DNA of 6,423 bases from Syntrophomonadaceae bacterium (GCA_012798055.1 JAAZOA010000312.1:1-6423), one strand, 5' to 3'. Positions 1 through 5,682 are shown, counted from the stretch's first letter. Notes: generated by a model from the letters alone, not told the origin. Made by a program: numbers and translations.

Positions 1-11
1 CGGGGCGGGTT

Positions 12-55
12 AAAAGAAGGGGTACCCGGATATGATATACGTCCGGGTACCCCTT
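12..55 (-). terminator. Rho-independent terminator of the rubrerythrin unit
   Basis: A perfect 14-bp inverted repeat (17-30 with 42-55, outer arm AAGGGGTACCCGGA) encloses an 11-base loop. Read on the minus strand, the stem is followed at once by TTCTTTTA (18 down to 11, overlapping the stem base), the usual U-rich tail. It starts 13 bases beyond the rubrerythrin stop codon, so it should end that transcript. On the plus strand the stem is followed by GTGGCTGG with no T run, so it should work mainly leftwards. Positions 1-11 show nothing recognisable. Confidence 0.9.
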
Positions 56-68
56 GTGGCTGGAATGA

Positions 69-566
69 CTACATCTGCATGAAACTTGTACCGGGAGCTC
101 CGCACACCGGACAGCGCCCCGGGGCCTCGTTTTCCTCAACATATCCGCACACCGGACAGACGAAGAAACCGGTCACGCTGATGTCCTTACCCTCCGCCAG
201 GGCGGCCAGGGTTTTTTCGTACAACTGGTGATGTATTTTTTCCACTTCATTGGCCAGGTGGAAAGACATCCGGGCAGCCTGGTTGCCCTCCTTTTCGGCC
301 TCAGCGATGAAGGAGGGATACATGCTTTCAAATTCATGGTGTTCGCCAGCGATGGCCTCCTTCAGGTTATCCGCGGTGCTGCCCACCCCTTTCATGACAT
401 TCAGGTGTTTAAGGGCATGGATGGTTTCAGCTTCTGCGACGGCCAGGAAAAGGCGGCCTATATTGGGGAAGCCTTCCGACTGTGCCTTCTGCGCAAAAGC
501 CAGGTATTTACGATTGGCCTGGGACTCACCGGCAAATGCCTCTTTAAGATTGTCCATGGTTGCCAT
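69..566 (-). CDS. rbr: Rubrerythrin (diiron plus rubredoxin domain), NADH-linked peroxide reductase
   Basis: This 165-residue cytosolic protein has the classic rubrerythrin layout. An N-terminal four-helix ferritin-like domain (about 1-130) carries a full set of candidate diiron ligands: E14, E47 and H50 (EAETIH), E75 and E78 (GEHHE), E109 and H112 (EKIH). The spacing largely matches that of the Desulfovibrio protein. A C-terminal rubredoxin domain follows, with Fe(Cys)4 ligands C137, C140, C152 and C155 in two CPVCG knuckles. Known family members reduce hydrogen peroxide to water in anaerobes, with electrons passed through the rubredoxin iron. The length is normal and no ligand is missing. 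The ATG at 566 is preferred because GGAGG (581-577) lies 10 bases before it; the in-frame ATG at 557 would be 19 bases away. The gene lies downstream of an Rrf2 regulator on the same strand and ends at a strong terminator. Confidence 0.96.
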   Translation of the reverse strand: MATMDNLKEAFAGESQANRKYLAFAQKAQSEGFPNIGRLFLAVAEAETIHALKHLNVMKGVGSTADNLKEAIAGEHHEFESMYPSFIAEAEKEGNQAARMSFHLANEVEKIHHQLYEKTLAALAEGKDISVTGFFVCPVCGYVEENEAPGRCPVCGAPGTSFMQM

Positions 567-576
567 ATTCAGGGAT

Positions 577-583
577 CCTCCTT
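577..583 (-). promoter_or_regulatory. Ribosome binding site of rubrerythrin
   Basis: On the minus strand AAGGAGG is followed by 10 bases and the ATG at 566. This favours that start over the in-frame ATG three codons later. Confidence 0.75.
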
Positions 584-596
584 ATAAATTGACTCA

Positions 597-626
597 ATAA
601 TTTGCTAGGCTCTACAGGTCAGTCAA
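597..626 (-). promoter_or_regulatory. Possible sigma-A promoter for rubrerythrin
   Basis: Read on the minus strand, TTGACT (626-621, five of six to the -35 consensus) is followed after 18 bases by AATTAT (602-597, four of six to the -10). It lies in the Rrf2-rubrerythrin gap, so rubrerythrin could be transcribed alone as well as by read-through from the regulator gene. No terminator is visible in the gap. The short palindrome TTGACTCAA (589-597) abuts the -10 and could bind a regulator. Moderate to low confidence, because the -10 is weak. Confidence 0.4.
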
Positions 627-665
627 GTATGCCGGCTGATATAGCACCTCCTTCGTCATCTTTGT

Positions 666-1082
666 CTATGTTGCTGCCTGGTCCAACAGGTCCTTAAGGT
701 TATAGCTGCGTAAATCCGCCTCCAGGCGCTGTTGGATTGCGTGCAGTGCCTGATGGATCTTACAGTGGGGTGGTCCCTGTTTACTGCACAAGCAGGGGTC
801 AAGCAGACAGCGGTTGAGAGCTATAGGGCCTTCGACCGCCTCCAGAATATCCAGCAGGGTTATGTGGGCCGGATCACCATTCAAGGCATAACCGCCCCCG
901 ATTCCCCGGTAGGACTTGACGATGCCGGCTTTGATCAGGACCGGCATGATCTTCAGCAGATAGCGCATAGGTATCTTTTCCTCCCGGGCAATGGTCTGGG
1001 CGTCCACGCGGGAATGAACATCCCGGGCGGCCAGGAACAGAGTAGCCAGGAAGGCATAATCAGTAGCCTGGTTGATCTGCAT
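666..1082 (-). CDS. Rrf2-family transcriptional regulator, probably Fe-S cluster or redox sensing
   Basis: This 138-residue protein is of normal length for the Rrf2/IscR/NsrR family. A winged-helix DNA-binding domain spans about residues 1-70: the N-terminal ATDYA motif with D8, a recognition-helix region around IPMRYLLKIM (37-46), and the wing RGIGGGYAL (59-67), a family hallmark. The dimerisation helix follows. A cysteine cluster at C92, C97, C99 and C107 lies where IscR and NsrR bind their clusters; D8 matches the aspartate that ligates the NsrR cluster. This suggests an Fe-S sensor, but the spacing fits neither type exactly, so I give no symbol. The start is set by a strong GGAGGTGA (1093-1086) just before the ATG. 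The gene lies upstream of rubrerythrin, a likely target, and is divergent from argC. It probably also controls itself through a dyad in its promoter. Alternatives are a cysteine-metabolism (CymR-like) or nitric-oxide regulator. Confidence 0.9.
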   Translation of the reverse strand: MQINQATDYAFLATLFLAARDVHSRVDAQTIAREEKIPMRYLLKIMPVLIKAGIVKSYRGIGGGYALNGDPAHITLLDILEAVEGPIALNRCLLDPCLCSKQGPPHCKIHQALHAIQQRLEADLRSYNLKDLLDQAAT

Positions 1083-1099
1083 GGTTCACCTCCGCAAAG

Positions 1100-1116
1100 T
1101 ATACACTGTGGGTATA
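1100..1116. promoter_or_regulatory. Candidate Rrf2 operator dyad
   Basis: TATACACTGTGGGTATA is an imperfect 17-bp dyad with TATAC/GTATA arms. It lies directly downstream of the proposed Rrf2 -10, over the expected transcription start, where a bound repressor would block its own gene. Assignment to the Rrf2 protein is inferred from position only. Confidence 0.4.
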
Positions 1117-1144
1117 GTTTAGAAAAAGCGACGGGTCGTGTCAA
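1116..1144 (-). promoter_or_regulatory. Promoter of the Rrf2 regulator gene
   Basis: On the minus strand a perfect -35, TTGACA (1144-1139), is followed after 17 bases by TAAACT (1121-1116, four of six to the -10 consensus). The start point would fall near 1109, giving a short leader with the strong GGAGGTGA site. Confidence 0.6.
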
Positions 1145-1184
1145 CAGAAAAGACTTGGTATGACCGGGGTGGCTGCAATAAAGT

Positions 1185-1202
1185 GTTGCAAGATTATACA
1201 AT
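1185..1202. promoter_or_regulatory. Candidate ArgR/AhrC box 1
   Basis: GTTGCAAGATTATACAAT matches 11 of the 16 defined positions of the enterobacterial ARG box pattern (wnTGAATwwwwATTCAnw), counted by hand. It covers the -35 of the argC promoter. With box 2 it forms a tandem pair 2 bp apart, 20 bp centre to centre, close to the usual 2-3 bp spacing of ArgR sites. A single match of this quality would be weak; the paired spacing and promoter position add support. Confidence 0.45.
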
Positions 1203-1214
1203 AGAACGTATAAT
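1186..1214 (+). promoter_or_regulatory. Promoter of the argCJBDF operon
   Basis: TTGCAA (1186-1191, four of six to the -35) is followed after exactly 17 bases by a perfect -10, TATAAT (1209-1214). Transcription should start near 1221, only about 25 bases before the argC start. This leaves no room for a T-box, riboswitch or attenuator, so control is expected at initiation. The -10 is one arm of a 7-bp inverted repeat, ATTATAC (1193-1199) with GTATAAT (1208-1214). Confidence 0.75.
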
Positions 1215-1222
1215 TACTTACG
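1205..1222. promoter_or_regulatory. Candidate ArgR/AhrC box 2
   Basis: AACGTATAATTACTTACG also matches 11 of 16 defined ARG box positions. It spans the -10 and the likely start point, so a bound repressor would exclude RNA polymerase. It overlaps a further dyad, ACGTA (1206-1210) with TACGT (1219-1223), of 18 bp overall. The identity of the binding protein is inferred from the operon content; no ArgR gene is in the window. Confidence 0.45.
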
Positions 1223-1232
1223 TGCGAATGAA

Positions 1233-1238
1233 GGGAGG
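1233..1238 (+). promoter_or_regulatory. Ribosome binding site fixing the argC start
   Basis: GGGAGG lies 7 bases before the ATG at 1246. The same frame is open further upstream, to a GTG at 1138 and an ATG at 1228. However, 1138 lies before the promoter, and starting at 1228 would put this site inside the gene. It therefore selects 1246. Confidence 0.85.
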
Positions 1239-1245
1239 ACCTGGT

Positions 1246-2283
1246 ATGTATAAAATAGGCATTATCGGTGATGGTTATACTGCAGCTGAACTGGTGCGGA
1301 TCATCGCCGGGCACGAAGACCTGCAGACGGTGGCGGTTACCTCTACCGATAACATAGGAAAAGGCCTGGCCGAGGTTTATCCTCACCTGCGGGCTTTCAC
1401 TGATCTAAAATGTGAAGCAACAGATGTGGAGGTTTTGAAACGAAGATGTGATGCTGTCTTCCTGGCTCTTCCCCATGGGCTATCGGTGCCCCTGGTCAAA
1501 GAACTGGCAGGAGCCGGGGTGAGATGCGTGGACCTGGGAGCCGACTTCCGCCTCAAGGACAGCCGTATCTACGAAGAATACTATGAACTGGTGCATCCCG
1601 CTCCAGAGATGCTGGACCAGGCAGTGTATGGACTTCCTGAGATATACCGGGAGCAGATCAAAAACACCCAGGTCGTAGCCAATCCCGGCTGTTACCCGAC
1701 CTCGGCGATCCTGCCCCTGGTACCGCTCCTGGCGGCAGGCTTGATAGAACCCCGGGGAATCATAGTGGATTCCAAGAGCGGAGTTTCCGGAGCGGGAAAA
1801 GCCCTCAAGGCCGGTTCCCATTTCTGCGAGGTCAATGAAGGATTTAGGGCTTACGGGATCGGAAACCACCGGCATGGACCGGAAATAGCCCAGGAACTGG
1901 GTTTTGCCGCGGGCGTCCCTGTAGACATGGTATTTACTCCCCACCTGGTACCCATGAACCGGGGCATCTTAAGCACGTGCTATTGCCAGTTGCGTGATGG
2001 TGCCACCCCGGGGCAAGTGAGGGAAGCTCTGGAAGCGAAATATGCAGGTGAGTTCTTTGTGGATGTCCTGCCCGAAAATATATTTCCCCACACCAAGTGG
2101 GTCTATGGGAGCAACCTGGTCCAGATCGGGATCCACGTTGACCAAGCCTGTGGACGGGTTATCCTGGTGTCAGCCCTGGACAACCTCTGCAAGGGGGCAT
2201 CCGGGCAGGCGGTGCAAAATTTGAACCTGATGCTGGGAATAGAAGAAAGCAAAGCCCTGCGTTTCGCAGGAATACATCCATAA
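1246..2283 (+). CDS. argC: N-acetyl-gamma-glutamyl-phosphate reductase
   Basis: This 345-residue cytosolic enzyme is of normal family length. It reduces N-acetylglutamyl phosphate with NADPH to N-acetylglutamate semialdehyde, the third step of ornithine synthesis. The catalytic cysteine is C149 in ANPGCYPT, and the catalytic histidine region is HRHGPEI (208-214). Other family blocks are DLGADFRL (96-103), DSKSGVSGAGK (175-185), FTPHLVPMNRGIL and the C-terminal GASGQAVQNLNLM. The N-terminal nucleotide loop is atypical: family members normally have G-A-S/T-G-Y-x-G, whereas this protein has GDGYTA (8-13), one residue shorter and ending in alanine. The rest is conserved, so it is probably active. 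The start at 1246 follows a good ribosome site and begins directly with the Rossmann strand (MYKIGIIG). It is the first gene of the operon, 59 bases before argJ. Confidence 0.96.
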   Translation: MYKIGIIGDGYTAAELVRIIAGHEDLQTVAVTSTDNIGKGLAEVYPHLRAFTDLKCEATDVEVLKRRCDAVFLALPHGLSVPLVKELAGAGVRCVDLGADFRLKDSRIYEEYYELVHPAPEMLDQAVYGLPEIYREQIKNTQVVANPGCYPTSAILPLVPLLAAGLIEPRGIIVDSKSGVSGAGKALKAGSHFCEVNEGFRAYGIGNHRHGPEIAQELGFAAGVPVDMVFTPHLVPMNRGILSTCYCQLRDGATPGQVREALEAKYAGEFFVDVLPENIFPHTKWVYGSNLVQIGIHVDQACGRVILVSALDNLCKGASGQAVQNLNLMLGIEESKALRFAGIHP

Positions 2284-2297
2284 CTACGTAGGAAGGG

Positions 2298-2315
2298 TGG
2301 GCCTCTTAAGGCCCA
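2298..2315 (+). other. Hairpin in the argC-argJ gap
   Basis: TGGGCCT and AGGCCCA form a perfect 7-bp GC-rich stem around the 4-base loop CTTA. No T run follows, so it is not a typical terminator. It lies 15 bases before the argJ ribosome site GGAGG (2331-2335). In the mRNA it might act as a processing, stability or expression-tuning element; that role is inference. Confidence 0.5.
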
Positions 2316-2342
2316 ATCCAGTCTAGATAGGGAGGCAAAGAG

Positions 2343-3548
2343 ATGAAGATCATAGCTGACTCGGTTACCGCTCCCCATGGTTTTTTGGCCCAGGGTGTGG
2401 AAGCGGTCATCAAGAAAGAAAATAAAAAAGACGTGGGTGTGATATATTCGCTTGAGCCCTGCATTGCCAGCGGCCTGTTCACCACCAACAGGGTGCGCGC
2501 GGCCTGTGTGGACATCGACCGCCAACACCTGGAGGACGGGGCGGCCCAGGCCATAGTTGCCAATAGCGGCAATGCCAATGCCTGCACAGGCCAGCAGGGC
2601 TGGGATGACACGCTGGCTATGGCCCGCCTGGCGGGAGAGCTGCTCAATATTTCACCCCAGGATGTGCTGATCGGTTCCACCGGGGTAATCGGGGTCAATA
2701 TGCCCATGGAGCGGATAAAACGCGGCATCTGTGAGGCGGTGGCCGGTTTGAGCAGGGATGGTGGTCATAATGTAGCCGAAGCCATAATGACCACCGACCT
2801 GGTCAGCAAGGAGATTGCGGTGGAATTGGAAATCCAGGGCAAACCCGTTCGCATCGGGGCTATTGCCAAGGGTTCGGGCATGATCCATCCCAATATGGCC
2901 ACCATGCTGTGTTTTGTGACCACCGATGCGGCCATCAGCCGTGAATGCCTGGACAAGATGCTTAAGACATCAACGGAACGCTCCTTCAATATGATCAGCG
3001 TGGACCGGGACACATCAACCAACGATATGATTTTGATGCTGGCCAACGGCTTGGCCGGCAACCGCCGCATAATTGACTGCCATGGTGATGATTACCGCAT
3101 CATGCAGGCAGCCCTGGATTACGTGAATATTTCCCTGGCCAAGATGATCGCCCGGGATGGTGAAGGAGCCACCCGCCTGATAGAAGTCGAGGTGGTCAAT
3201 GCTGATACGTACGAAAACGCCCGTATCATTGCTCGCTCCATAACTGCCTCCAACCTGACCAAGGCCGCGGTTTTTGGCGAGGACGCCAATTGGGGCCGCA
3301 TCCTGGCTGCGGCAGGATATTCAGGGGTCGATTTCGATCCCAACCGGGTAGATATTTACCTGGGAGCGGAGAAGATGGCCGAGAACGTGGCGGGGCTACC
3401 GTTCGATGAAGAGCGGGCCCGCGAGGAACTGCGCAAAGACCCGGTAGCGATCAAGGTGGATCTCCACGCCGGGAAATGCCAGGCTACAGCCTGGGGCTGC
3501 GACCTAACCTATGACTATGTGCGCATCAACGCGGCTTACCGCACCTGA
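2343..3548 (+). CDS. argJ: Glutamate N-acetyltransferase / ornithine acetyltransferase
   Basis: This 401-residue enzyme transfers acetyl from N-acetylornithine to glutamate, releasing ornithine and regenerating N-acetylglutamate. The family is made as a precursor that cleaves itself into two chains. The cleavage block KGSGMIHPNMATML is present, with T187 as the N-terminal nucleophile of the second chain and A186 as the end of the first. The oxyanion-hole motif STGVIG (112-117), NSGNANACTG (74-83), GEDANWGRI and the C-terminus YVRINAAYRT are also conserved. Length is normal. The ATG follows GGAGG (2331-2335) by 7 bases. After TTD (150-152) it reads LVSKE where relatives usually have a TxPK-like string, a small deviation. 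Some relatives also use acetyl-CoA and so replace ArgA; no argA is in the window, and sequence alone does not settle whether this one is bifunctional. argB follows after 28 bases. Confidence 0.96.
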   Translation: MKIIADSVTAPHGFLAQGVEAVIKKENKKDVGVIYSLEPCIASGLFTTNRVRAACVDIDRQHLEDGAAQAIVANSGNANACTGQQGWDDTLAMARLAGELLNISPQDVLIGSTGVIGVNMPMERIKRGICEAVAGLSRDGGHNVAEAIMTTDLVSKEIAVELEIQGKPVRIGAIAKGSGMIHPNMATMLCFVTTDAAISRECLDKMLKTSTERSFNMISVDRDTSTNDMILMLANGLAGNRRIIDCHGDDYRIMQAALDYVNISLAKMIARDGEGATRLIEVEVVNADTYENARIIARSITASNLTKAAVFGEDANWGRILAAAGYSGVDFDPNRVDIYLGAEKMAENVAGLPFDEERAREELRKDPVAIKVDLHAGKCQATAWGCDLTYDYVRINAAYRT

Positions 3549-3562
3549 TGACAGAACCGAGG

Positions 3563-3567
3563 GGAGG
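3563..3567 (+). promoter_or_regulatory. Ribosome binding site fixing the argB GTG start
   Basis: GGAGG, within GGGGAGGAAA, lies 9 bases before GTG at 3577. The same frame is open from an ATG at 3511 inside argJ, but no ribosome site precedes that ATG, and the extra 22 residues do not resemble an ArgB N-terminus. Confidence 0.8.
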
Positions 3568-3576
3568 AAAACCAAA

Positions 3577-4440
3577 GTGATCAAATCAGCCCTGGAAAAA
3601 GCCGAAATATTGGTAGAAGCGCTGCCCTACATCAAGGAATTCTACGGCAAGCGGGTAGTGGTCAAATACGGCGGTGCAGCCATGCAGGATTGTGCCCTGA
3701 AACAGAAGGTAATGCAGGATATCTCCCTGATGAAATTTGTTGGCATGCATCCCATCGTTGTCCACGGAGGCGGCCCGGAGATCAATGCCATGCTGAAACG
3801 TCTCCATATAAAAAGCGCATTCATAGAGGGCATGCGGGTTACCGACGGGGACACCATGGAAATCGTCGAGATGGTCCTGGGCGGCAAGGTAAACAAAGAG
3901 ATAGTCAGCGGGATAAATGCCAGCGGCTGCAAAGCAGTCGGTTTATCCGGCAAAGACGGGGGGCTTATCACCGCAGCGCCCCTGGACCCTGCGGGCCGGA
4001 TGGGATTTGTAGGCCAGGTGGCTGAAATCAATCCGCAAATAATCGAGACGGTGATCGAAAATGGCTATATACCGGTTATCGCCCCAATAGGCATAGATCC
4101 GGAAGGTCAAAGCTATAATATCAATGCTGACCTGGTAGCAGCTGCGATTGCGGTAGCCATGAAGGCTGACAAATTAGTGCTTCTGACCGATGTACCAGGG
4201 CTCCTGGCAGATCCAGCCCAACCGGACAGCCTGATCTCGGTGCTCAAGATCAGCGAGGTGCCGGCCTTGGAAGCTGATGGGACCATTGCCGGAGGCATGA
4301 TCCCCAAAATACAATGCTGTGTCGAAGCAGTGGAAGGCGGGGTAGGCCGGACCCATATCATCGACGGACGGGTGCCCCATTCCATACTCCTGGAGATATT
4401 CACTGACCAAGGTGTGGGGACCATGGTGGTCAACCAGTAA
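3577..4440 (+). CDS. argB: Acetylglutamate kinase, arginine-inhibited type
   Basis: This 287-residue cytosolic kinase of the amino-acid kinase family phosphorylates N-acetylglutamate with ATP. Visible motifs are the phosphate-binding KYGGAAM with K30 (30-36), the substrate loop HGGGPEIN (63-70), GLSGKDGG (122-129), NINAD (181-185), LLTDVPGLL with catalytic D205, and GGMIPKI with K244. An N-terminal helix (ALEKAEILVEALPYIKEF, 5-22) precedes the catalytic core, and the C-terminus has HIIDGRVPHSILLEIF (260-275) followed by GVGT. These two features mark the hexameric, arginine-sensitive class and are missing from the shorter E. coli enzyme. In a pathway with acetyl recycling by ArgJ, this kinase is the expected feedback point. 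It starts with GTG after GGAGG, 28 bases beyond argJ. Arginine inhibition is inferred from these known signatures, not shown here. Confidence 0.96.
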   Translation: MIKSALEKAEILVEALPYIKEFYGKRVVVKYGGAAMQDCALKQKVMQDISLMKFVGMHPIVVHGGGPEINAMLKRLHIKSAFIEGMRVTDGDTMEIVEMVLGGKVNKEIVSGINASGCKAVGLSGKDGGLITAAPLDPAGRMGFVGQVAEINPQIIETVIENGYIPVIAPIGIDPEGQSYNINADLVAAAIAVAMKADKLVLLTDVPGLLADPAQPDSLISVLKISEVPALEADGTIAGGMIPKIQCCVEAVEGGVGRTHIIDGRVPHSILLEIFTDQGVGTMVVNQ

Positions 4441-4441
4441 A

Positions 4442-4456
4442 TTCCCTGCACGGGAA
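4442..4456 (+). other. Small hairpin in the argB-argD gap
   Basis: TTCCC and GGGAA form a 5-bp stem with the loop TGCAC. Its 3' arm abuts the argD ribosome site AAGGAGAGG, so the stem could modestly affect argD translation. The structure is short and may be chance. Confidence 0.25.
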
Positions 4457-4464
4457 AGGAGAGG
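4456..4464 (+). promoter_or_regulatory. Ribosome binding site fixing the argD GTG start
   Basis: AAGGAGAGG lies 5 bases before GTG at 4470. Later in-frame ATGs at 4488 and 4512 lie too far from it and have no comparable site of their own. Confidence 0.75.
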
Positions 4465-4469
4465 TTATA

Positions 4470-5657
4470 GTGGATAATTATGAAATTATGCGCAGAGGCC
4501 AGGAATATGTGATGAACACCTACGGGCGTTTCCCCATCGCCCCGGTAAAGGGCCGGGGATCATATGTCTGGGATTTGGACGGTAAAAAATACCTGGATTT
4601 CCTGGGAGGTATTGCGGTCTGCGTGCTGGGTCATTGTCACCCCGAGCTGCAGGAGGCTCTGAAAGCCCAGGCGGCTAATCTCTGGCATATTTCCAACCTT
4701 TACTGGATCAAGCCCCAGGTGGAGCTGGCGGAAAAATTGGTCAAGCTGTCCGGGCTCGGCAAAGCCTTTTTTTGTAACAGCGGAGCGGAAGCCAATGAAG
4801 CTGCCATCAAACTGGTGCGTAAATATTACTACCGCCAGGACCAGGCTGAAAAGCACCAGATCATAGTATTCAAAGACTCTTTCCATGGCCGGACCCTGGC
4901 CACGGTGACTGCCACAGGGCAACCCAAGTATCAGGAGGGGTTTGCCCCCCTGCCCAAGGGTTTTGCCTATGCAGATTTCAATGACCTGGCATCGGTGGAA
5001 AAATTAATAACCGGCAAAACGGCTGCCATCATGGTGGAGCCGGTCCAGGGCGAAGGCGGGATCCATCCGGCGGATCAGGAATTCTTAAAAGCCTTGCGCC
5101 GGCTCTGCGATGAAAAAGACCTGCTCCTGGTTTTCGATGAGGTCCAGTGCGGCATGGGCCGGACCGGCACTTTCTTCGCCTATCAAAACTATGGCATCAA
5201 ACCGGACATCGTCACTTTGGCCAAGGGACTGGGGGGAGGATTCCCCATCGGCGCCATGCTGGCATCCGACCGGGCGGCGGCGGGCTTTGCTCCCGGCGAT
5301 CATGCTTCCACCTTTGGCGGGAACCCCCTGGCTACCGCGGTAGGCAACCGGGTGGTAGAGCTGATAACCGCCCCAGCATTTGTGGAACATACCGGGGAGA
5401 TGGCAATTTATCTACGGGCACAGCTTAACAAAATCCAGGATATCCGTATAATAGATATACGGGGCATGGGACTGATGCTGGGAGTAGAGTTCGACCGGGA
5501 AGTCAAAGGCCTGGTCGAAGCCTGTATGGACCAAGGACTGCTCTTGATCGGGGCTGGGCCTAAAGTAGTCCGTTTCGTACCCCCACTGAATATCGACCAG
5601 GCGGAAATTGACCAGGCGATGGCCATTTTCCGGCGGGCTTTGCAGGAATGGAAATAA
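4470..5657 (+). CDS. argD: Acetylornithine aminotransferase (PLP, class III)
   Basis: This 395-residue cytosolic enzyme of normal length transfers an amino group from glutamate to N-acetylglutamate semialdehyde, giving N-acetylornithine. It is a fold-type I PLP enzyme. Motifs in order are LGGIAVCVLGHCHP (45-58), the phosphate-binding NSGAEANEAA (103-112), DSFHGRT with F138, H139 and R141 (136-142), VEPVQGEGG (189-197), DEVQCGMGRTG with cofactor-binding D223 (223-233), and LAKGLGGGFPIGAM with the Schiff-base lysine K252. STFGGNPLA near 283 is the block from the neighbouring subunit. Other class III enzymes such as ornithine or GABA aminotransferase share this fold, but the position between argB and argF and the close ArgD motifs settle the call. 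In many bacteria this enzyme also serves lysine synthesis as succinyl-diaminopimelate aminotransferase, which cannot be judged here. It begins with GTG and is followed by argF after 25 bases. Confidence 0.95.
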   Translation: MDNYEIMRRGQEYVMNTYGRFPIAPVKGRGSYVWDLDGKKYLDFLGGIAVCVLGHCHPELQEALKAQAANLWHISNLYWIKPQVELAEKLVKLSGLGKAFFCNSGAEANEAAIKLVRKYYYRQDQAEKHQIIVFKDSFHGRTLATVTATGQPKYQEGFAPLPKGFAYADFNDLASVEKLITGKTAAIMVEPVQGEGGIHPADQEFLKALRRLCDEKDLLLVFDEVQCGMGRTGTFFAYQNYGIKPDIVTLAKGLGGGFPIGAMLASDRAAAGFAPGDHASTFGGNPLATAVGNRVVELITAPAFVEHTGEMAIYLRAQLNKIQDIRIIDIRGMGLMLGVEFDREVKGLVEACMDQGLLLIGAGPKVVRFVPPLNIDQAEIDQAMAIFRRALQEWK

Positions 5658-5682
5658 ACATGAGCGGAGAGGATGTAGCGGG

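Noticed and set aside
17..55. Palindrome as a mobile-element end or attachment site
   Set aside because: The U-rich tail on the minus strand and the position just after a gene stop fit a terminator; no transposase or direct repeats are nearby.
582..602. PerR box before rubrerythrin
   Set aside because: Only a TTATAA half-site is visible and the second half does not match the PerR consensus, so it was not called.
1138..1245. Upstream N-terminal extension of argC from GTG 1138
   Set aside because: It would include the operon promoter and its own ribosome site within the gene, and the extra residues do not resemble an ArgC N-terminus.
1083..1245. T-box, riboswitch or attenuator upstream of argC
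   Set aside because: The predicted start near 1221 leaves about 25 bases of leader, and no terminator hairpin or T-box motif is present.
2306..2728. Minus-strand open frames opposite the start of argJ
   Set aside because: The opposite strand encodes clear ArgJ motifs, and these frames have low-complexity, shadow-like composition without a start signal.
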